This document shows positions 17,078 through 25,590 of a stretch of DNA of 64,000 bases, piece after piece; within the stretch, counting starts at the first letter, position 1, and each line of letters starts with the position of its first letter. The notes below the pieces were generated by a model. It saw only the letters and a program-made list of their open reading frames with translations, was not told the origin of the DNA and ran no database searches. The stretch covers positions 62,001 to 126,000 of the forward strand of contig CACZUR010000005.1 of the NCBI GenBank assembly GCA_902784435.1, in the 5' to 3' direction. Source of the DNA: an uncultured Bacteroidia bacterium. Its GTDB lineage: Bacteria; Bacteroidota; Bacteroidia; Bacteroidales; UBA932. A program made the translations under genes and the position numbers.

Positions 17078-18265
17078 ATGATTGCAGTATATACCATCAC
17101 TTCGGGCCTGCACGACGAAAGCGTCGTGTCCCGTTTTACGGACGAGTTTCTGAAGAGTGTTTTCCCCAAGGGCGGGTACGAGTTCCGCGGGGCCGATTTC
17201 TCGGACTTCGGAACCCATTCGCTGGACCTGATCTATGTGCGCACCGGCGGCGCGGAAGGCATTTTCAAGAGCCTGCTTCCGGAGATGCTCTCCAGGGGCA
17301 TCAGCAGTTATTATCTGCTCACTTCGGGCCGGAGCAATTCCCTGGCCGCTTCCCTGGAAATCCTGTCCTACCTGCGTCAGCAGGGACTCAAGGGGGAAAT
17401 CCTGCACGGAACGCCGGCCTACCTGCGTCAGCGGGTACAGCTGCTGGACAAGGTGGCATCGGCCCGTACCAAGCTGCAGGGCGCCAGAATCGGCGTCATC
17501 GGGCAGCCCTCGGACTGGCTCATCGCCAGCCACGCAGATTCCGTGGCCGTGATGGACAAACTGGGCGCCCGCATCGTGGAAATTCCCATGGAGGAGCTGC
17601 TGCAGGAAATTGCCGTGGCCAAGGCCGATAAAATGCCGGACGACACCCCCATGAAAACGGATGTGCGGGCGGCTTATCCCGGCGCCACCCAGATTTACCA
17701 TGCGCTGGAAGTGCTGGTCAGGCGCCACGAGCTAAGCGCTTTCACGCTGCGCTGCTTCGACCTCCTGTCTTCGGTGGGCAATACCGGCTGCCTGGCGCTG
17801 GCCAAGTTCAATTCGGCCGGCATTCCTGCCTCCTGCGAAGGGGATGTTCCCGCACTGCTTTCCATGATGATTTCCCAGGCCCTGGTGGGCCGGACGGGCT
17901 TCCAGGCCAATCCTTCCCGGATAGAGGAAAACGGCGAGATGCTCTTCGCCCACTGCACCGTTCCCTTCAACCTGGTGCGCAAGTGGCAGTTCGACACGCA
18001 CTTCGAATCCGGCATCGGCCTGGGGATCCACGGGGAACTGCCGCAGGGTTCCGTTACCGTTTTCAAGGTGGACGGCAAGCTGGAGCGCAAGTTCATCGCC
18101 GAGGGAGAACTGGTCTATAACCAGTACGAAGACAACCTGTGCCGTACGCAGGTGGTCCTGAAACTGAAGCCGGAAGACGCCCGGTATTTCCTGACCAATC
18201 CCATCGGCAACCACCACATCGTCCTTCCCGGCCGGCACAAGGCCCTGTTGGAGGCCCTGCTATGA
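17078..18265 (+). CDS. L-fucose/arabinose isomerase-like protein, function unknown
   Basis: 395 residues. The C-terminal half has SCEGDVPALLSMMI and a following HC pattern (LFAHCTVPF), which look like the C-terminal domain of the FucI/AraA sugar isomerase fold. The N-terminal half has the alternating strands of a Rossmann-like domain. Full FucI is nearly 600 residues, so this is a shortened relative and its substrate is unknown. The start at 17078 is the first Met after the SRP RNA T run. Its TGA overlaps the next gene's ATG (ATGA), so it is coupled to a Fur-family regulator. Confidence 0.7.
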   Translation: MIAVYTITSGLHDESVVSRFTDEFLKSVFPKGGYEFRGADFSDFGTHSLDLIYVRTGGAEGIFKSLLPEMLSRGISSYYLLTSGRSNSLAASLEILSYLRQQGLKGEILHGTPAYLRQRVQLLDKVASARTKLQGARIGVIGQPSDWLIASHADSVAVMDKLGARIVEIPMEELLQEIAVAKADKMPDDTPMKTDVRAAYPGATQIYHALEVLVRRHELSAFTLRCFDLLSSVGNTGCLALAKFNSAGIPASCEGDVPALLSMMISQALVGRTGFQANPSRIEENGEMLFAHCTVPFNLVRKWQFDTHFESGIGLGIHGELPQGSVTVFKVDGKLERKFIAEGELVYNQYEDNLCRTQVVLKLKPEDARYFLTNPIGNHHIVLPGRHKALLEALL

Positions 18266-18666
18266 CACTGGAACAACTCCTTCTGCAGCACGGGGTAAAA
18301 CCCACCGCCAACCGCCTGCTCATTGCGCGTGCGCTGGAGCAGGCGCGGCGGCCTTTGTCGGTCACGGAACTGGAAGAGCGGCTGGAAACCATCGACAAGA
18401 GCAATGTCTTCCGTGCCCTCATCGCCTTTCGGGATGCGCACCTGGTGCATGTCCTGGAAGATACCGGGGACGGGGTGCGCTATGAACTTTGCCACAGCCA
18501 CAACGAGCACGCCGACGAAGATGTCCACGTGCATTTCTACTGCACGCGCTGCCACCGGACCTATTGCCTGGAAGATACGCCGGTCCCTCCGGTGGCGGTG
18601 CCGGAAGGCTATGCGAAAGAGTCTGTGAGTTATCTGATCAAGGGAATCTGCCCTTCCTGCCTATAG
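18262..18666 (+). CDS. Fur family metal-responsive transcriptional regulator
   Basis: 134 residues. An N-terminal winged helix (VKPTANRLLIARAL, then TELEERLETIDKSNVFRAL) is followed by a metal-binding dimerisation domain with HSHNEHADEDVHVHF. Two structural CxxC pairs are present, Cys94/Cys97 and Cys130/Cys133. The family includes Fur, Zur and PerR. The His-rich stretch does not separate iron from zinc sensing with confidence, though a short Zur-like form is plausible. It is translationally coupled to the FucI-like gene and overlaps the convergent rluA-type gene by six bases. Confidence 0.9.
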   Translation: MTLEQLLLQHGVKPTANRLLIARALEQARRPLSVTELEERLETIDKSNVFRALIAFRDAHLVHVLEDTGDGVRYELCHSHNEHADEDVHVHFYCTRCHRTYCLEDTPVPPVAVPEGYAKESVSYLIKGICPSCL

Positions 18667-19638
18667 CTTCCGGAAGCGCTCGAAGGCTTCGGGAAGGGGA
18701 GAGGAGCAGCGGACCATCTTTCCGGAAAAAGGATTGCGGAACACCAGGGTGGCGGCATGGAGCGCCAGCCGGTGGATGGGATCGGTGTCTGCTCCGTATT
18801 TTTCGTCGCCGGCCACGGGGTGGTCCAGGTCTGCGGCATGGACACGGATCTGGTTTTTCCGGCCGGTTTCCAGGGAGAATTCCACTTCTGAATAGCGGCG
18901 GCTGCGGGACAGCACCTTGTAATGGGTGATGGCCAGCTGTGCGTCTTTCACTTCTTCCTGGAAAGAATACATTTTCAGGGACTTGGGATTTTCTACCAGG
19001 TAGCTCTGGATGGCGCCGCGGTCCTTTTCCACCGTGCCTTCCAGCCAGGCCACGTATTTGCGTTCCGCTACCAGTTCCTTCCATTTGCTTTGCAGGATGT
19101 CCTTGGCCCGCTCGTTCTTGGCAAAGACCAGTGCGCCGGAAGTGCCCTTGTCCAGGCGATGCACAATCCATATTTTGGCCGTTGAGCGGTCTGGCTGTAC
19201 GCCGGAAATGAGGTCCTCGCGGCGCTGCATGCGCGCATTTACCTTCACATAGGCGTTCAGGAGGGCATACAGGGTCTTTTCCCGGTGGCCGCTCTTGGCG
19301 CTGCTGCCCTGGGCGGTGGAAACGGTGAGCATCCCGGAAGGCTTGTCTGCCACCAGGTAATTCTCGTCCTCGAACAGGATGTTCACCCCGGCCTTCAGGA
19401 CTTCTTCCCGGGCGTCGCGCCTGGTGGAACGGGCAATGGAGATGCCCTTGGGAAGGATGGTAATCCGGTCCCCTTTGCGCAGGGGATGGTCAAAGGCCGT
19501 GCGGGATTCTCCGTTCACGGTAACCTGCCCTTTGGACAGGAAGGTTTTCACGCTGGTGCGTGACTGGGACGGGAGTATCTCAAACAGATATTCCAGCAGG
19601 GGTGCGTCGTGCGCAACGGTAAAATGCTGTCCGGTCAT
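18661..19638 (-). CDS. RluA family pseudouridine synthase with S4 domain
   Basis: Modifies uridines in rRNA or tRNA. The N-terminal S4 RNA-binding domain (about 15-65, with SRTSVKTFLSKGQVTVNG) precedes the catalytic domain, whose signature HRLDKGTSG holds the catalytic Asp163. The length of 325 residues is typical of RluC/RluD-like members. Which rRNA site it modifies cannot be read from the sequence. It is the last gene of a three-gene leftward operon and overlaps the LRR gene by four bases. Confidence 0.93.
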   Translation of the reverse strand: MTGQHFTVAHDAPLLEYLFEILPSQSRTSVKTFLSKGQVTVNGESRTAFDHPLRKGDRITILPKGISIARSTRRDAREEVLKAGVNILFEDENYLVADKPSGMLTVSTAQGSSAKSGHREKTLYALLNAYVKVNARMQRREDLISGVQPDRSTAKIWIVHRLDKGTSGALVFAKNERAKDILQSKWKELVAERKYVAWLEGTVEKDRGAIQSYLVENPKSLKMYSFQEEVKDAQLAITHYKVLSRSRRYSEVEFSLETGRKNQIRVHAADLDHPVAGDEKYGADTDPIHRLALHAATLVFRNPFSGKMVRCSSPLPEAFERFRKL

Positions 19639-20255
19639 AATTCTTCCAGGAGTTCGTGCAGTTCTTTGGGCAGCAGGCGCATGAAATGCTCCAGCGTCCC
19701 GTGGGGAATGAGGATGTTTTCCAGGGATTCACAGTCGTCGAAGGCATCTTCTCCGATGATTTCCAGCCCCTTGTTCAGCTTTACGTGATAGAGGTTGATG
19801 CAGCCTTGGAAGGCTTGCGGGCCGATGATGCGGGTGCTGGCCGGCAGGGAAATGCGTTCCAGCTGCCAGCAGTCCATAAAGGCCGACTGGCCGATTTTCA
19901 GGAGTCCGGTGGGGAGTTTGATACCCAGCAGTTCCCCGCATTCGGCAAAGGCGGCGTCTCCGATGTGCGTGACGGAATTGGGCAGGTGAATCTTTTCCAG
20001 GTAGGAGGAGCGCTCTTCCAGCGGGATTTCCTCCCCGATTTTTCGGCCGGCCATGTAATCCTGGAAGGCGAAAACGTCGTCACAGATAATCTGGCAGCCT
20101 TCCTTCACGGTAATCTCTTCCGGGAAATTCTCGGCGTCCAGCAGGTATTTTCCGTCGGCCGAATAGGATACGCGGTTTTCCTCGTCCCAGACGTCATTCT
20201 CCAGCAACCGGGCGGGAGCCGCCGTGGGAACGGCCATAATCTCTTCCAGAGACAT
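19635..20255 (-). CDS. BspA-type leucine-rich repeat protein, cytoplasmic
   Basis: 206 residues. Four LRR_5 units of about 23 residues (pattern 'LP.S...IG..AF..C..L..I.LP') span about residues 95-195. There is no signal peptide or sorting tail, which is unusual because most BspA-type repeats in Bacteroidales are on exported proteins. The start at 20255 is the first Met in a sensible place, two bases after the stop of the upstream gene. An earlier in-frame start would overlap that gene deeply. The partner is unknown. Confidence 0.78.
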   Translation of the reverse strand: MSLEEIMAVPTAAPARLLENDVWDEENRVSYSADGKYLLDAENFPEEITVKEGCQIICDDVFAFQDYMAGRKIGEEIPLEERSSYLEKIHLPNSVTHIGDAAFAECGELLGIKLPTGLLKIGQSAFMDCWQLERISLPASTRIIGPQAFQGCINLYHVKLNKGLEIIGEDAFDDCESLENILIPHGTLEHFMRLLPKELHELLEEL

Positions 20256-20257
20256 AA

Positions 20258-20719
20258 TTAAAATGTTTTTACGAAGTCCAGGTCCTTTTTGAGCATGATC
20301 TTGGGCTCCATCTTGGACACTTTCTGGAACAGTTTGAACTGGTAGGCTGGGGAGAGATATACGCGATGTTCGTTCTTGCCTTTGCGCCACCATTTGTAGA
20401 AGGCGATGGGGTCTGTGTCGTAGGGGATGCGGGCTTCTATCTCTGAGGAGAATCCGGGGAAGTCGATGAGCATCTTCAGGCCCGTGATGCGCTTGTAGTA
20501 CTCATAGTCTGCCCGGCGGAGTTTGGATACCAGCGGGGCAAACACTTCCATCTGGTCTACCTGCAGCACTTTTTCCTTCACAATCATCCGGTGGATGCGA
20601 ACGGGATCCCGGTGCAGCCATTCTGTCAAAGACAACGTGACCGGACCTTCTTCACAATCTAGGGTAAGTAGGTCCGATGAGAAATAAATCTTTTGGCTAT
20701 CCAGCGGGTAATTCTCCAT
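20258..20719 (-). CDS. conserved-looking protein of unknown function
   Basis: 153 residues, no signal peptide or membrane segment, basic near the C-terminus (MEPKIMLKKDLDF). I do not recognise the family. It is probably the first gene of the operon with the LRR protein and the pseudouridine synthase. The ATG at 20719 is chosen because a -7 box (20738-20745) lies inside the longer TTG-started frame, so the upstream codons would not be transcribed. Confidence 0.7.
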   Translation of the reverse strand: MENYPLDSQKIYFSSDLLTLDCEEGPVTLSLTEWLHRDPVRIHRMIVKEKVLQVDQMEVFAPLVSKLRRADYEYYKRITGLKMLIDFPGFSSEIEARIPYDTDPIAFYKWWRKGKNEHRVYLSPAYQFKLFQKVSKMEPKIMLKKDLDFVKTF

Positions 20720-20737
20720 ATTGATGCCGTTCTCATG

Positions 20738-20745
20738 CAAATATA
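20738..20745 (-). promoter_or_regulatory. -7 box for the three-gene rluA operon
   Basis: TATATTTG on the minus strand, 18 bases before the ATG at 20719. The intergenic region also carries the promoter of the divergent DUF4332 gene. Confidence 0.5.
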
Positions 20746-20777
20746 TGTAAATTATTTCTTTTTTGTACAATTTTTTT

Positions 20778-20785
20778 TATCTTTG
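20778..20785 (+). promoter_or_regulatory. -7 box for the DUF4332-like gene
   Basis: TATCTTTG on the + strand, with the transcription start expected near 20792 and a leader of about 36 bases. The -33 position reads TTTC, one base off the consensus. Confidence 0.55.
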
Positions 20786-20827
20786 AGACTGGAAAAAACA
20801 ATAACCTCATTAATACTTTTAAAACTT

Positions 20828-21235
20828 ATGGCTTACAAAATCATTGACATTCAGGGCATCGGCCCCGTTTATGCCGAAAAACTCATTGCAGTAGGCATCG
20901 AAACCGTAGATCAGCTCCTGGCAGAAGGCGCCAGCGCCAAAGGTCGTAAAGCTCTGGAAGAGAAAACCGGCATCCGCGGAGACCTCATCCTCACCTGGGT
21001 CAACCACGCCGATCTGTTCCGTATCAAGGGTGTAGGCCCTCAGTTCTCCGAACTGCTGGAGGCTGCCGGCGTAGACACCGTGAAGGAGCTGCGCAACCGC
21101 AACGCCGCCAACCTGGCCGCCAAGATGCTGGAAGTAAACGAAGCAAAGCACCTTTGCAAGCGTACTCCCGTAGAGAAGGAAATCCAGAAGTACATCGACG
21201 CCGCCAAGGAACTGGAGCCCGTTGTCACTTACTAA
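20828..21235 (+). CDS. helix-hairpin-helix protein (DUF4332-like)
   Basis: 135 residues built from two helix-hairpin-helix pairs (IQGIGPVYAEKLIAVGI and IKGVGPQFSELLEAAGV), the layout of DUF4332 proteins. Such motifs usually bind DNA non-specifically. No catalytic residues were seen. The start at 20828 follows the promoter, and the upstream in-frame extension is AT-rich and runs over it. The gene stands alone and ends at a strong terminator, so it is its own transcription unit, probably well expressed given its high share of preferred codons. Confidence 0.85.
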   Translation: MAYKIIDIQGIGPVYAEKLIAVGIETVDQLLAEGASAKGRKALEEKTGIRGDLILTWVNHADLFRIKGVGPQFSELLEAAGVDTVKELRNRNAANLAAKMLEVNEAKHLCKRTPVEKEIQKYIDAAKELEPVVTY

Positions 21236-21252
21236 GCTTTCGTTCTAATAAG

Positions 21253-21293
21253 AAAGGTGACCCAAGCCCGATGCGGCCTGGGTCACCTTTTTT
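21253..21293 (+). terminator. intrinsic terminator after the DUF4332-like gene
   Basis: A 12-base-pair stem (AAAGGTGACCCA pairs with TGGGTCACCTTT) with a 14-base loop is followed by T residues. It lies between convergent genes and may also work for the leftward transcript. Confidence 0.88.
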
Positions 21294-21309
21294 GTGTCTG
21301 GAAGGAGAA

Positions 21310-21861
21310 TTACTTTTCCGGATGCAGTTTCCGGTAAAACTTCACGCCGGAGATGAGCGACTTGAGGGTGCTCTTGGACAACTGGACTTCGGCGGGATGG
21401 TTGCGGCCTTCGAACTGAATGGCCAGGTGTTTGCCCAGCAGCCCTTTCCTCAGGATACAGTTGACGGTGATGCTGTCGGCAAGCCCTTCTGCACCATTGG
21501 AGCGCCGGGCTTCCAGCTCCCGGGTGGTGCCGGAAGGCTCGGAGAACAGATCTACCAGGCCCGTGAGCGTTTCCAGCACCTGGTCGTAGTTTTCTCCCAG
21601 GTACAGGCAGCACTCGTCGAAGGAACTGATGGACGTGTTCCCCATCTCCAGGATTTCAAACGACACGGAGCCGTTCGTGTGCAGGAGGCTCAGATAATAA
21701 CCGACGCTTTCGTCCTGATCTTTATATTTAAAGAGGGAGAATGTGTCGTCGTTCTGCTCTGTTTCAGTTATCTCGGAACGCATCCCTACGGGAAGGTTCT
21801 TCTGCGCATAGGAGCACAGGGTGATGCAGGCAATCGCAAGGGAGATGAGAATTCGCTTCAT
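21310..21861 (-). CDS. secreted protein of unknown function
   Basis: 183 residues beginning with a textbook signal peptide (MKRILISLAIACITLCSYAQ). The mature part is rich in charged and Ser/Thr residues and has no recognised motif or repeat. It lies 56 bases downstream of the sugar kinase gene, so it may be read through from the branched-chain operon or be separate. No clear promoter was seen between them. Confidence 0.7.
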   Translation of the reverse strand: MKRILISLAIACITLCSYAQKNLPVGMRSEITETEQNDDTFSLFKYKDQDESVGYYLSLLHTNGSVSFEILEMGNTSISSFDECCLYLGENYDQVLETLTGLVDLFSEPSGTTRELEARRSNGAEGLADSITVNCILRKGLLGKHLAIQFEGRNHPAEVQLSKSTLKSLISGVKFYRKLHPEK

Positions 21862-21917
21862 GTTCGTTTTCGTTTAAAAGTCTCTGTCGGGTTATTCAAA
21901 ATGCGCGCCAAAGTTGC

Positions 21918-22934
21918 TCAGGGCATCTGCTCCAGGATTTCTTCTTCCGTGACCAGGTTGAAGTCCCCGACGATGGAATTCTTGAGCATGGCCGCGGTAA
22001 CGCAGAAGTCCAGGCAGCGCTGTGGATTGCCCGGCCATTTTTCCGAGGCGTGGATATAGGCTGCCACGAAAGCGTCGCCCACGCCCACCGGGTCCACGAT
22101 GTCCTGGATGTCGAAGATTCGGGTGCGGTAGATGGTGCCCTTGTACCACAGCAGGGCCGTCAGGGTGTGGTGGTTGGTGGTAATCTGGTTTCTCAGGCCC
22201 AGCATCATTTCGCTGCAGTGGGGGAACTGGCGGTGCATCTCGGAAAAATAGCGTCCATAGGCTTCCAGGTCCAGCTGGCTGTCGGCCATCATGCCGGTTT
22301 CCGGAATCTTGGGAACGCCGGTAGCTACCGCCCATTCGTCCTGGTCCCCGAAGATGTAGTCGCTGTACTGCATGAGGGCGTTCAGGGTCTTGTGGGCGTC
22401 GGCCCCGTCGTATTTCCAGAGATTGCGCCGGTAGTTGATGTCGCAGGTGATGCGGAGGCCGGCGTCCCGGGCGGCCCGTACGGCTTCGAAGGTGGCATCG
22501 GCCGCCGACTGCGACACTGCGCAGGTGATGCCGGAGCAGTGGAACAGGTGGGCACGGCCGAAGATATCGGCCCAGGGGAACATGCCCGGGGCCGATGACC
22601 AGAAGGACGATCCCTTCCTGTCGTATACGACCAGGGAATTGCGGATGTCGGCCGCTTTCTCGAAGTAATAGGAGCCCAGGCGTTCCCCGCCGCGCACGAC
22701 GTCCGATACGTCGATGCCGTAGGAGCGCAGTTTCCGGAGGCAGGCGTCTCCCACGCTGTTTTGCGGGATGCGCGACACATATTCCACGGCGTTGCCCAGG
22801 ATGGCGAGCGATACCGCTACATTGGCCTCGGAGCCGCCGAACTGCCCCTCATAAAAGGTACCCTGCCCGATGCGCTGGACGCCCAGGGGCGACCAGCGCT
22901 GCAGGATTTCTCCGAAAGTGACAATCTTTTTCAC
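21918..22934 (-). CDS. PfkB family sugar kinase (2-dehydro-3-deoxygluconokinase-like)
   Basis: 338 residues of the ribokinase/PfkB fold. The N-terminal signature FGGSEANVAVSLAILG binds the sugar, and the C-terminal DPVGVGDAFVAAY carries the catalytic Asp of the GxGD motif. It resembles KDG kinases more than ribokinases, so 2-dehydro-3-deoxygluconate is the best substrate guess. It overlaps the oxidoreductase gamma subunit gene by four bases, an odd partner for a sugar kinase, unless the operon links uronate breakdown with amino acid fermentation. Confidence 0.85.
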   Translation of the reverse strand: MKKIVTFGEILQRWSPLGVQRIGQGTFYEGQFGGSEANVAVSLAILGNAVEYVSRIPQNSVGDACLRKLRSYGIDVSDVVRGGERLGSYYFEKAADIRNSLVVYDRKGSSFWSSAPGMFPWADIFGRAHLFHCSGITCAVSQSAADATFEAVRAARDAGLRITCDINYRRNLWKYDGADAHKTLNALMQYSDYIFGDQDEWAVATGVPKIPETGMMADSQLDLEAYGRYFSEMHRQFPHCSEMMLGLRNQITTNHHTLTALLWYKGTIYRTRIFDIQDIVDPVGVGDAFVAAYIHASEKWPGNPQRCLDFCVTAAMLKNSIVGDFNLVTEEEILEQMP

Positions 22935-23485
22935 TGTTCCCGGATGATGTCCATTCCCAGACGGATGGCTTCCTCGTTCATGGGAATCAGGTGATGATGG
23001 CGCTCCGGCAGGGTCTTGCGGAGGGCTTTGAGTACGCTTTCGATGCTCACGATGGGGTGTACCTTCAGGAGACCGCCCAGCACAATCATGTTGAATACCT
23101 TGATCATGTTCATTTCGGCGGCCTTGTCCATGGCGTCTATCCTGAAGACGCGGATGTCTTTCCGCGTGGGAGGAACGGTGATGCCGTAGCCGTCGTAAAT
23201 GAGGGTACCGCCCTTCTTGACCTTGGACTCGAATTTTTCCAGGGAAGGCTGGTTGAGGACGATGGCGGTGTCGTACGAGGACAGGATGGGGGAAGAGACG
23301 GGTTCGTCGCTCACGATGACGGTGACGTTGGCGGTTCCGCCGCGCTGCTCGGGGCCGTAGGCGGGCATCCAGGTCACTTCCTTGTCTTCCATGAGGCCGC
23401 TGTAGGCCAGAATCTTACCCATAGAGAGGACCCCTTGTCCTCCGAATCCGGATATAATGATTTCGTGTGTCATAGGCTTACTCAT
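22931..23485 (-). CDS. 2-oxoacid:ferredoxin oxidoreductase, gamma subunit
   Basis: 184 residues of the gamma-type domain (GFGGQGVLSMGKILAYSG at the N-terminus, then PAYGPEQRGGTANVTV) that binds the CoA side of the reaction. With the alpha, beta and ferredoxin genes upstream it makes the four-part enzyme that oxidises a 2-oxoacid to acyl-CoA, CO2 and reduced ferredoxin. The context (branched-chain aminotransferase, butyrate kinase) favours 2-oxoisovalerate (VOR-type), but the KOR/VOR choice is not decided by the sequence. Four-base ATGA overlaps tie it to both neighbours. Confidence 0.9.
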   Translation of the reverse strand: MSKPMTHEIIISGFGGQGVLSMGKILAYSGLMEDKEVTWMPAYGPEQRGGTANVTVIVSDEPVSSPILSSYDTAIVLNQPSLEKFESKVKKGGTLIYDGYGITVPPTRKDIRVFRIDAMDKAAEMNMIKVFNMIVLGGLLKVHPIVSIESVLKALRKTLPERHHHLIPMNEEAIRLGMDIIREQ

Positions 23486-24249
23486 TTACCGTTGTCCTTG
23501 AGGTCTCCGAGCGGGTAGAACGGGACCATGTTTTCTTCCATCCACTTGTTGGCCTTGTCCGGCCCCATGCGCCAGTTGGTGTTGCAGGTAGAGACAATCT
23601 CTACCAGGTTGGAGCCTTTGCCCTGCATGGAATATTCGAATGCCTTGCGGATGGCTTTCTTGGCTTTGAGAATGGCGCCGACGTTCTGCACGCTCTGGCG
23701 CGTAACGTAGCAGGTGCCCTGGAGCTGAGCGGCGATATCGGCCATCTTCAGGGGATACCCGTGCAGCTTGGGGTCGCGGCCGTAGGGGCAGGTGACCGTC
23801 TTCATGCCCAGGAGGGTGGTGGGGGCCATCTGGCCGCCCGTCATGCCGTAGATGGCATTGTTGATGAAGATGATGGTGATGTTTTCTCCGCGGTTGAGGG
23901 CGTGGATGGTTTCGGCCGTGCCGATGCACGCCAGGTCTCCGTCGCCCTGGTAGGTGAACACCAGGCGGTCCGGCCACAGGCGCTTGACGGCGCTGGCCAG
24001 TGCCGGCGCACGGCCGTGGGCGGCTTCCTGCCAGTCTACATCGATGTATTTATAGGCAAAGACGGCGCATCCCACGGGGGAGATGGCGATGGTCTTTTCT
24101 GCCATGCCCATTTCCATCACTACCTCGGAAATGAGTTTGTGCACTACACCGTGGCTGCAGCCCGGACAATAGTGCATGGGCACGTCATTGAGCAGTTCCG
24201 GTTTCTTGTATACCAGGTTTTCCGGTCTGATGATTTCTTCTCTTGTCAT
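23482..24249 (-). CDS. 2-oxoacid:ferredoxin oxidoreductase, beta (TPP-binding) subunit
   Basis: 255 residues. The thiamine diphosphate motif starts at GDGDLACIGTAE and ends with the NNAIYGMTGGQ block. The N-terminal YCPGCSHG carries cysteines typical of the beta subunit. It forms the active site with the alpha subunit. It overlaps the gamma gene by four bases. Confidence 0.93.
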   Translation of the reverse strand: MTREEIIRPENLVYKKPELLNDVPMHYCPGCSHGVVHKLISEVVMEMGMAEKTIAISPVGCAVFAYKYIDVDWQEAAHGRAPALASAVKRLWPDRLVFTYQGDGDLACIGTAETIHALNRGENITIIFINNAIYGMTGGQMAPTTLLGMKTVTCPYGRDPKLHGYPLKMADIAAQLQGTCYVTRQSVQNVGAILKAKKAIRKAFEYSMQGKGSNLVEIVSTCNTNWRMGPDKANKWMEENMVPFYPLGDLKDNGK

Positions 24250-24262
24250 AAGGCGCAGCTCT

Positions 24263-25345
24263 TTAGAGGGTCATTTTCTTGATTTGTTCCACCACTTCTT
24301 CCGGCTCGGGGATAATGCCGCCCAGGCGGCCGTACCACTGTACCGGCACCTGGCATTCCACGGCCAGGCGCACGTCTTCCACCATCTGGCCGGCGTTGAT
24401 TTCCAGGGACAGGATGCCTTTCATCTTCTTGCCCAGCTCTCCGATTCTCTTATACGGGAAGGGCCACAGGGTGATGGGACGCAGGAGGCCCACCCGGATG
24501 CCCTGTTCCCGGGCGATGGCAATCACCTTCTTGGCAATGCGGGCGGCGCTGCCGAAGGCTACGATGAGGACGTCGGCGTCTTCGGTCTTGTATTCCTCAT
24601 AGCGGACTTCCTTTTCCTCGATGACGCGGTATTTGGCCTGGATGCGCAGGTTGTTCTGCTCCATCTCTTCCGAGCGCAGTTCCAGGGAGGTGATGATGTT
24701 GGGCTTGCGCATTCCCGTGCGGCCGGTGGTGGCCCAGGGGCACTCCCGGGCAATCTCTTCCTCCGTGCGGCGCGGCTTGAAAGGCGGGAGCACCACCTTC
24801 TCCATCATCTGGCCGATGGCACCGTCACTGAGGATCATGGCCGGGTTGCGGTATTTGAAAGCCAGTTCGAAGGCCAGGTCCACGAAATCGGCCATTTCCT
24901 GTACGGAGGCGGGAGCCAGGGTGATGAGCCTGTAGTCTCCGTGTCCGCCGCCTTTTACGGTCTGGAAATAGTCTGCCTGGCTGGGCTGGATGGTGCCCAG
25001 GCCGGGACCGCCGCGGGAAACATTGACAATGAGGGCGGGGAGTTCTGCACCGGCCATGTAAGAGATGCCTTCCTGCATCAGGGAGATGCCCGGCGAGGAG
25101 GAGGAGGTCATGACGCGTTTGCCGGTGGCGGCGCCGCCGTAGACCATGTTGATGGAGGCCACTTCACTTTCTGCCTGCAAAACCACCATGCCGGTGGTTT
25201 CCCAGGGCTTTTCTGCGGCCAGGGTTTCCAGCACTTCCGACTGCGGCGTAATGGGGTAGCCGAAATATCCGTCGCAGCCGCAGCGGATGGCGGCGTGGGC
25301 AATGGCTTCATTGCCTTTCATCAGGGTTACTTCTTTCTGGGCCAT
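24263..25345 (-). CDS. 2-oxoacid:ferredoxin oxidoreductase, alpha subunit
   Basis: 360 residues with the pyrimidine-binding domain at the N-terminus (FGYPITPQSEVLETLA, then AESEVASINMVYGGAATGKR) and a transketolase C-terminal-like domain (VAFGSAARIAKKVI). It completes the TPP site together with the beta subunit. It lies three bases from the ferredoxin gene and 13 bases from the beta gene, so the complex subunits are expressed together. Confidence 0.93.
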   Translation of the reverse strand: MAQKEVTLMKGNEAIAHAAIRCGCDGYFGYPITPQSEVLETLAAEKPWETTGMVVLQAESEVASINMVYGGAATGKRVMTSSSSPGISLMQEGISYMAGAELPALIVNVSRGGPGLGTIQPSQADYFQTVKGGGHGDYRLITLAPASVQEMADFVDLAFELAFKYRNPAMILSDGAIGQMMEKVVLPPFKPRRTEEEIARECPWATTGRTGMRKPNIITSLELRSEEMEQNNLRIQAKYRVIEEKEVRYEEYKTEDADVLIVAFGSAARIAKKVIAIAREQGIRVGLLRPITLWPFPYKRIGELGKKMKGILSLEINAGQMVEDVRLAVECQVPVQWYGRLGGIIPEPEEVVEQIKKMTL

Positions 25346-25348
25346 GGT

Positions 25349-25579
25349 CTATTCCTCCTTTTTGCGGTAAACGGTAATACATCCGTCCGGGCATACGATG
25401 GCACAGGATGCGCAGCCTGTGCATACGTCTTCCAGGACGGTCTGGGCATAGTTGTAGCCTTTCTGGTTCACCTGCTTGGTGCTTAGCGCCAGCACGTGCA
25501 GGGGGCAGGCCACCACGCAAAGGCTGCAGCCCTTGCATCGTTCGGTGTCGACAACAGTCGCGCCTCTCATTTTTGCCAT
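25349..25579 (-). CDS. ferredoxin-like subunit with two 4Fe-4S clusters
   Basis: 76 residues with two CxxCxxCxxxCP motifs: Cys15, 18, 21 and 25, then Cys53, 56, 59 and 63. It is the delta (electron-carrying) subunit of the 2-oxoacid oxidoreductase encoded just downstream, passing electrons to the cell's ferredoxin pool. Confidence 0.94.
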   Translation of the reverse strand: MAKMRGATVVDTERCKGCSLCVVACPLHVLALSTKQVNQKGYNYAQTVLEDVCTGCASCAIVCPDGCITVYRKKEE

Positions 25580-25590
25580 ATTAAGTCCTT

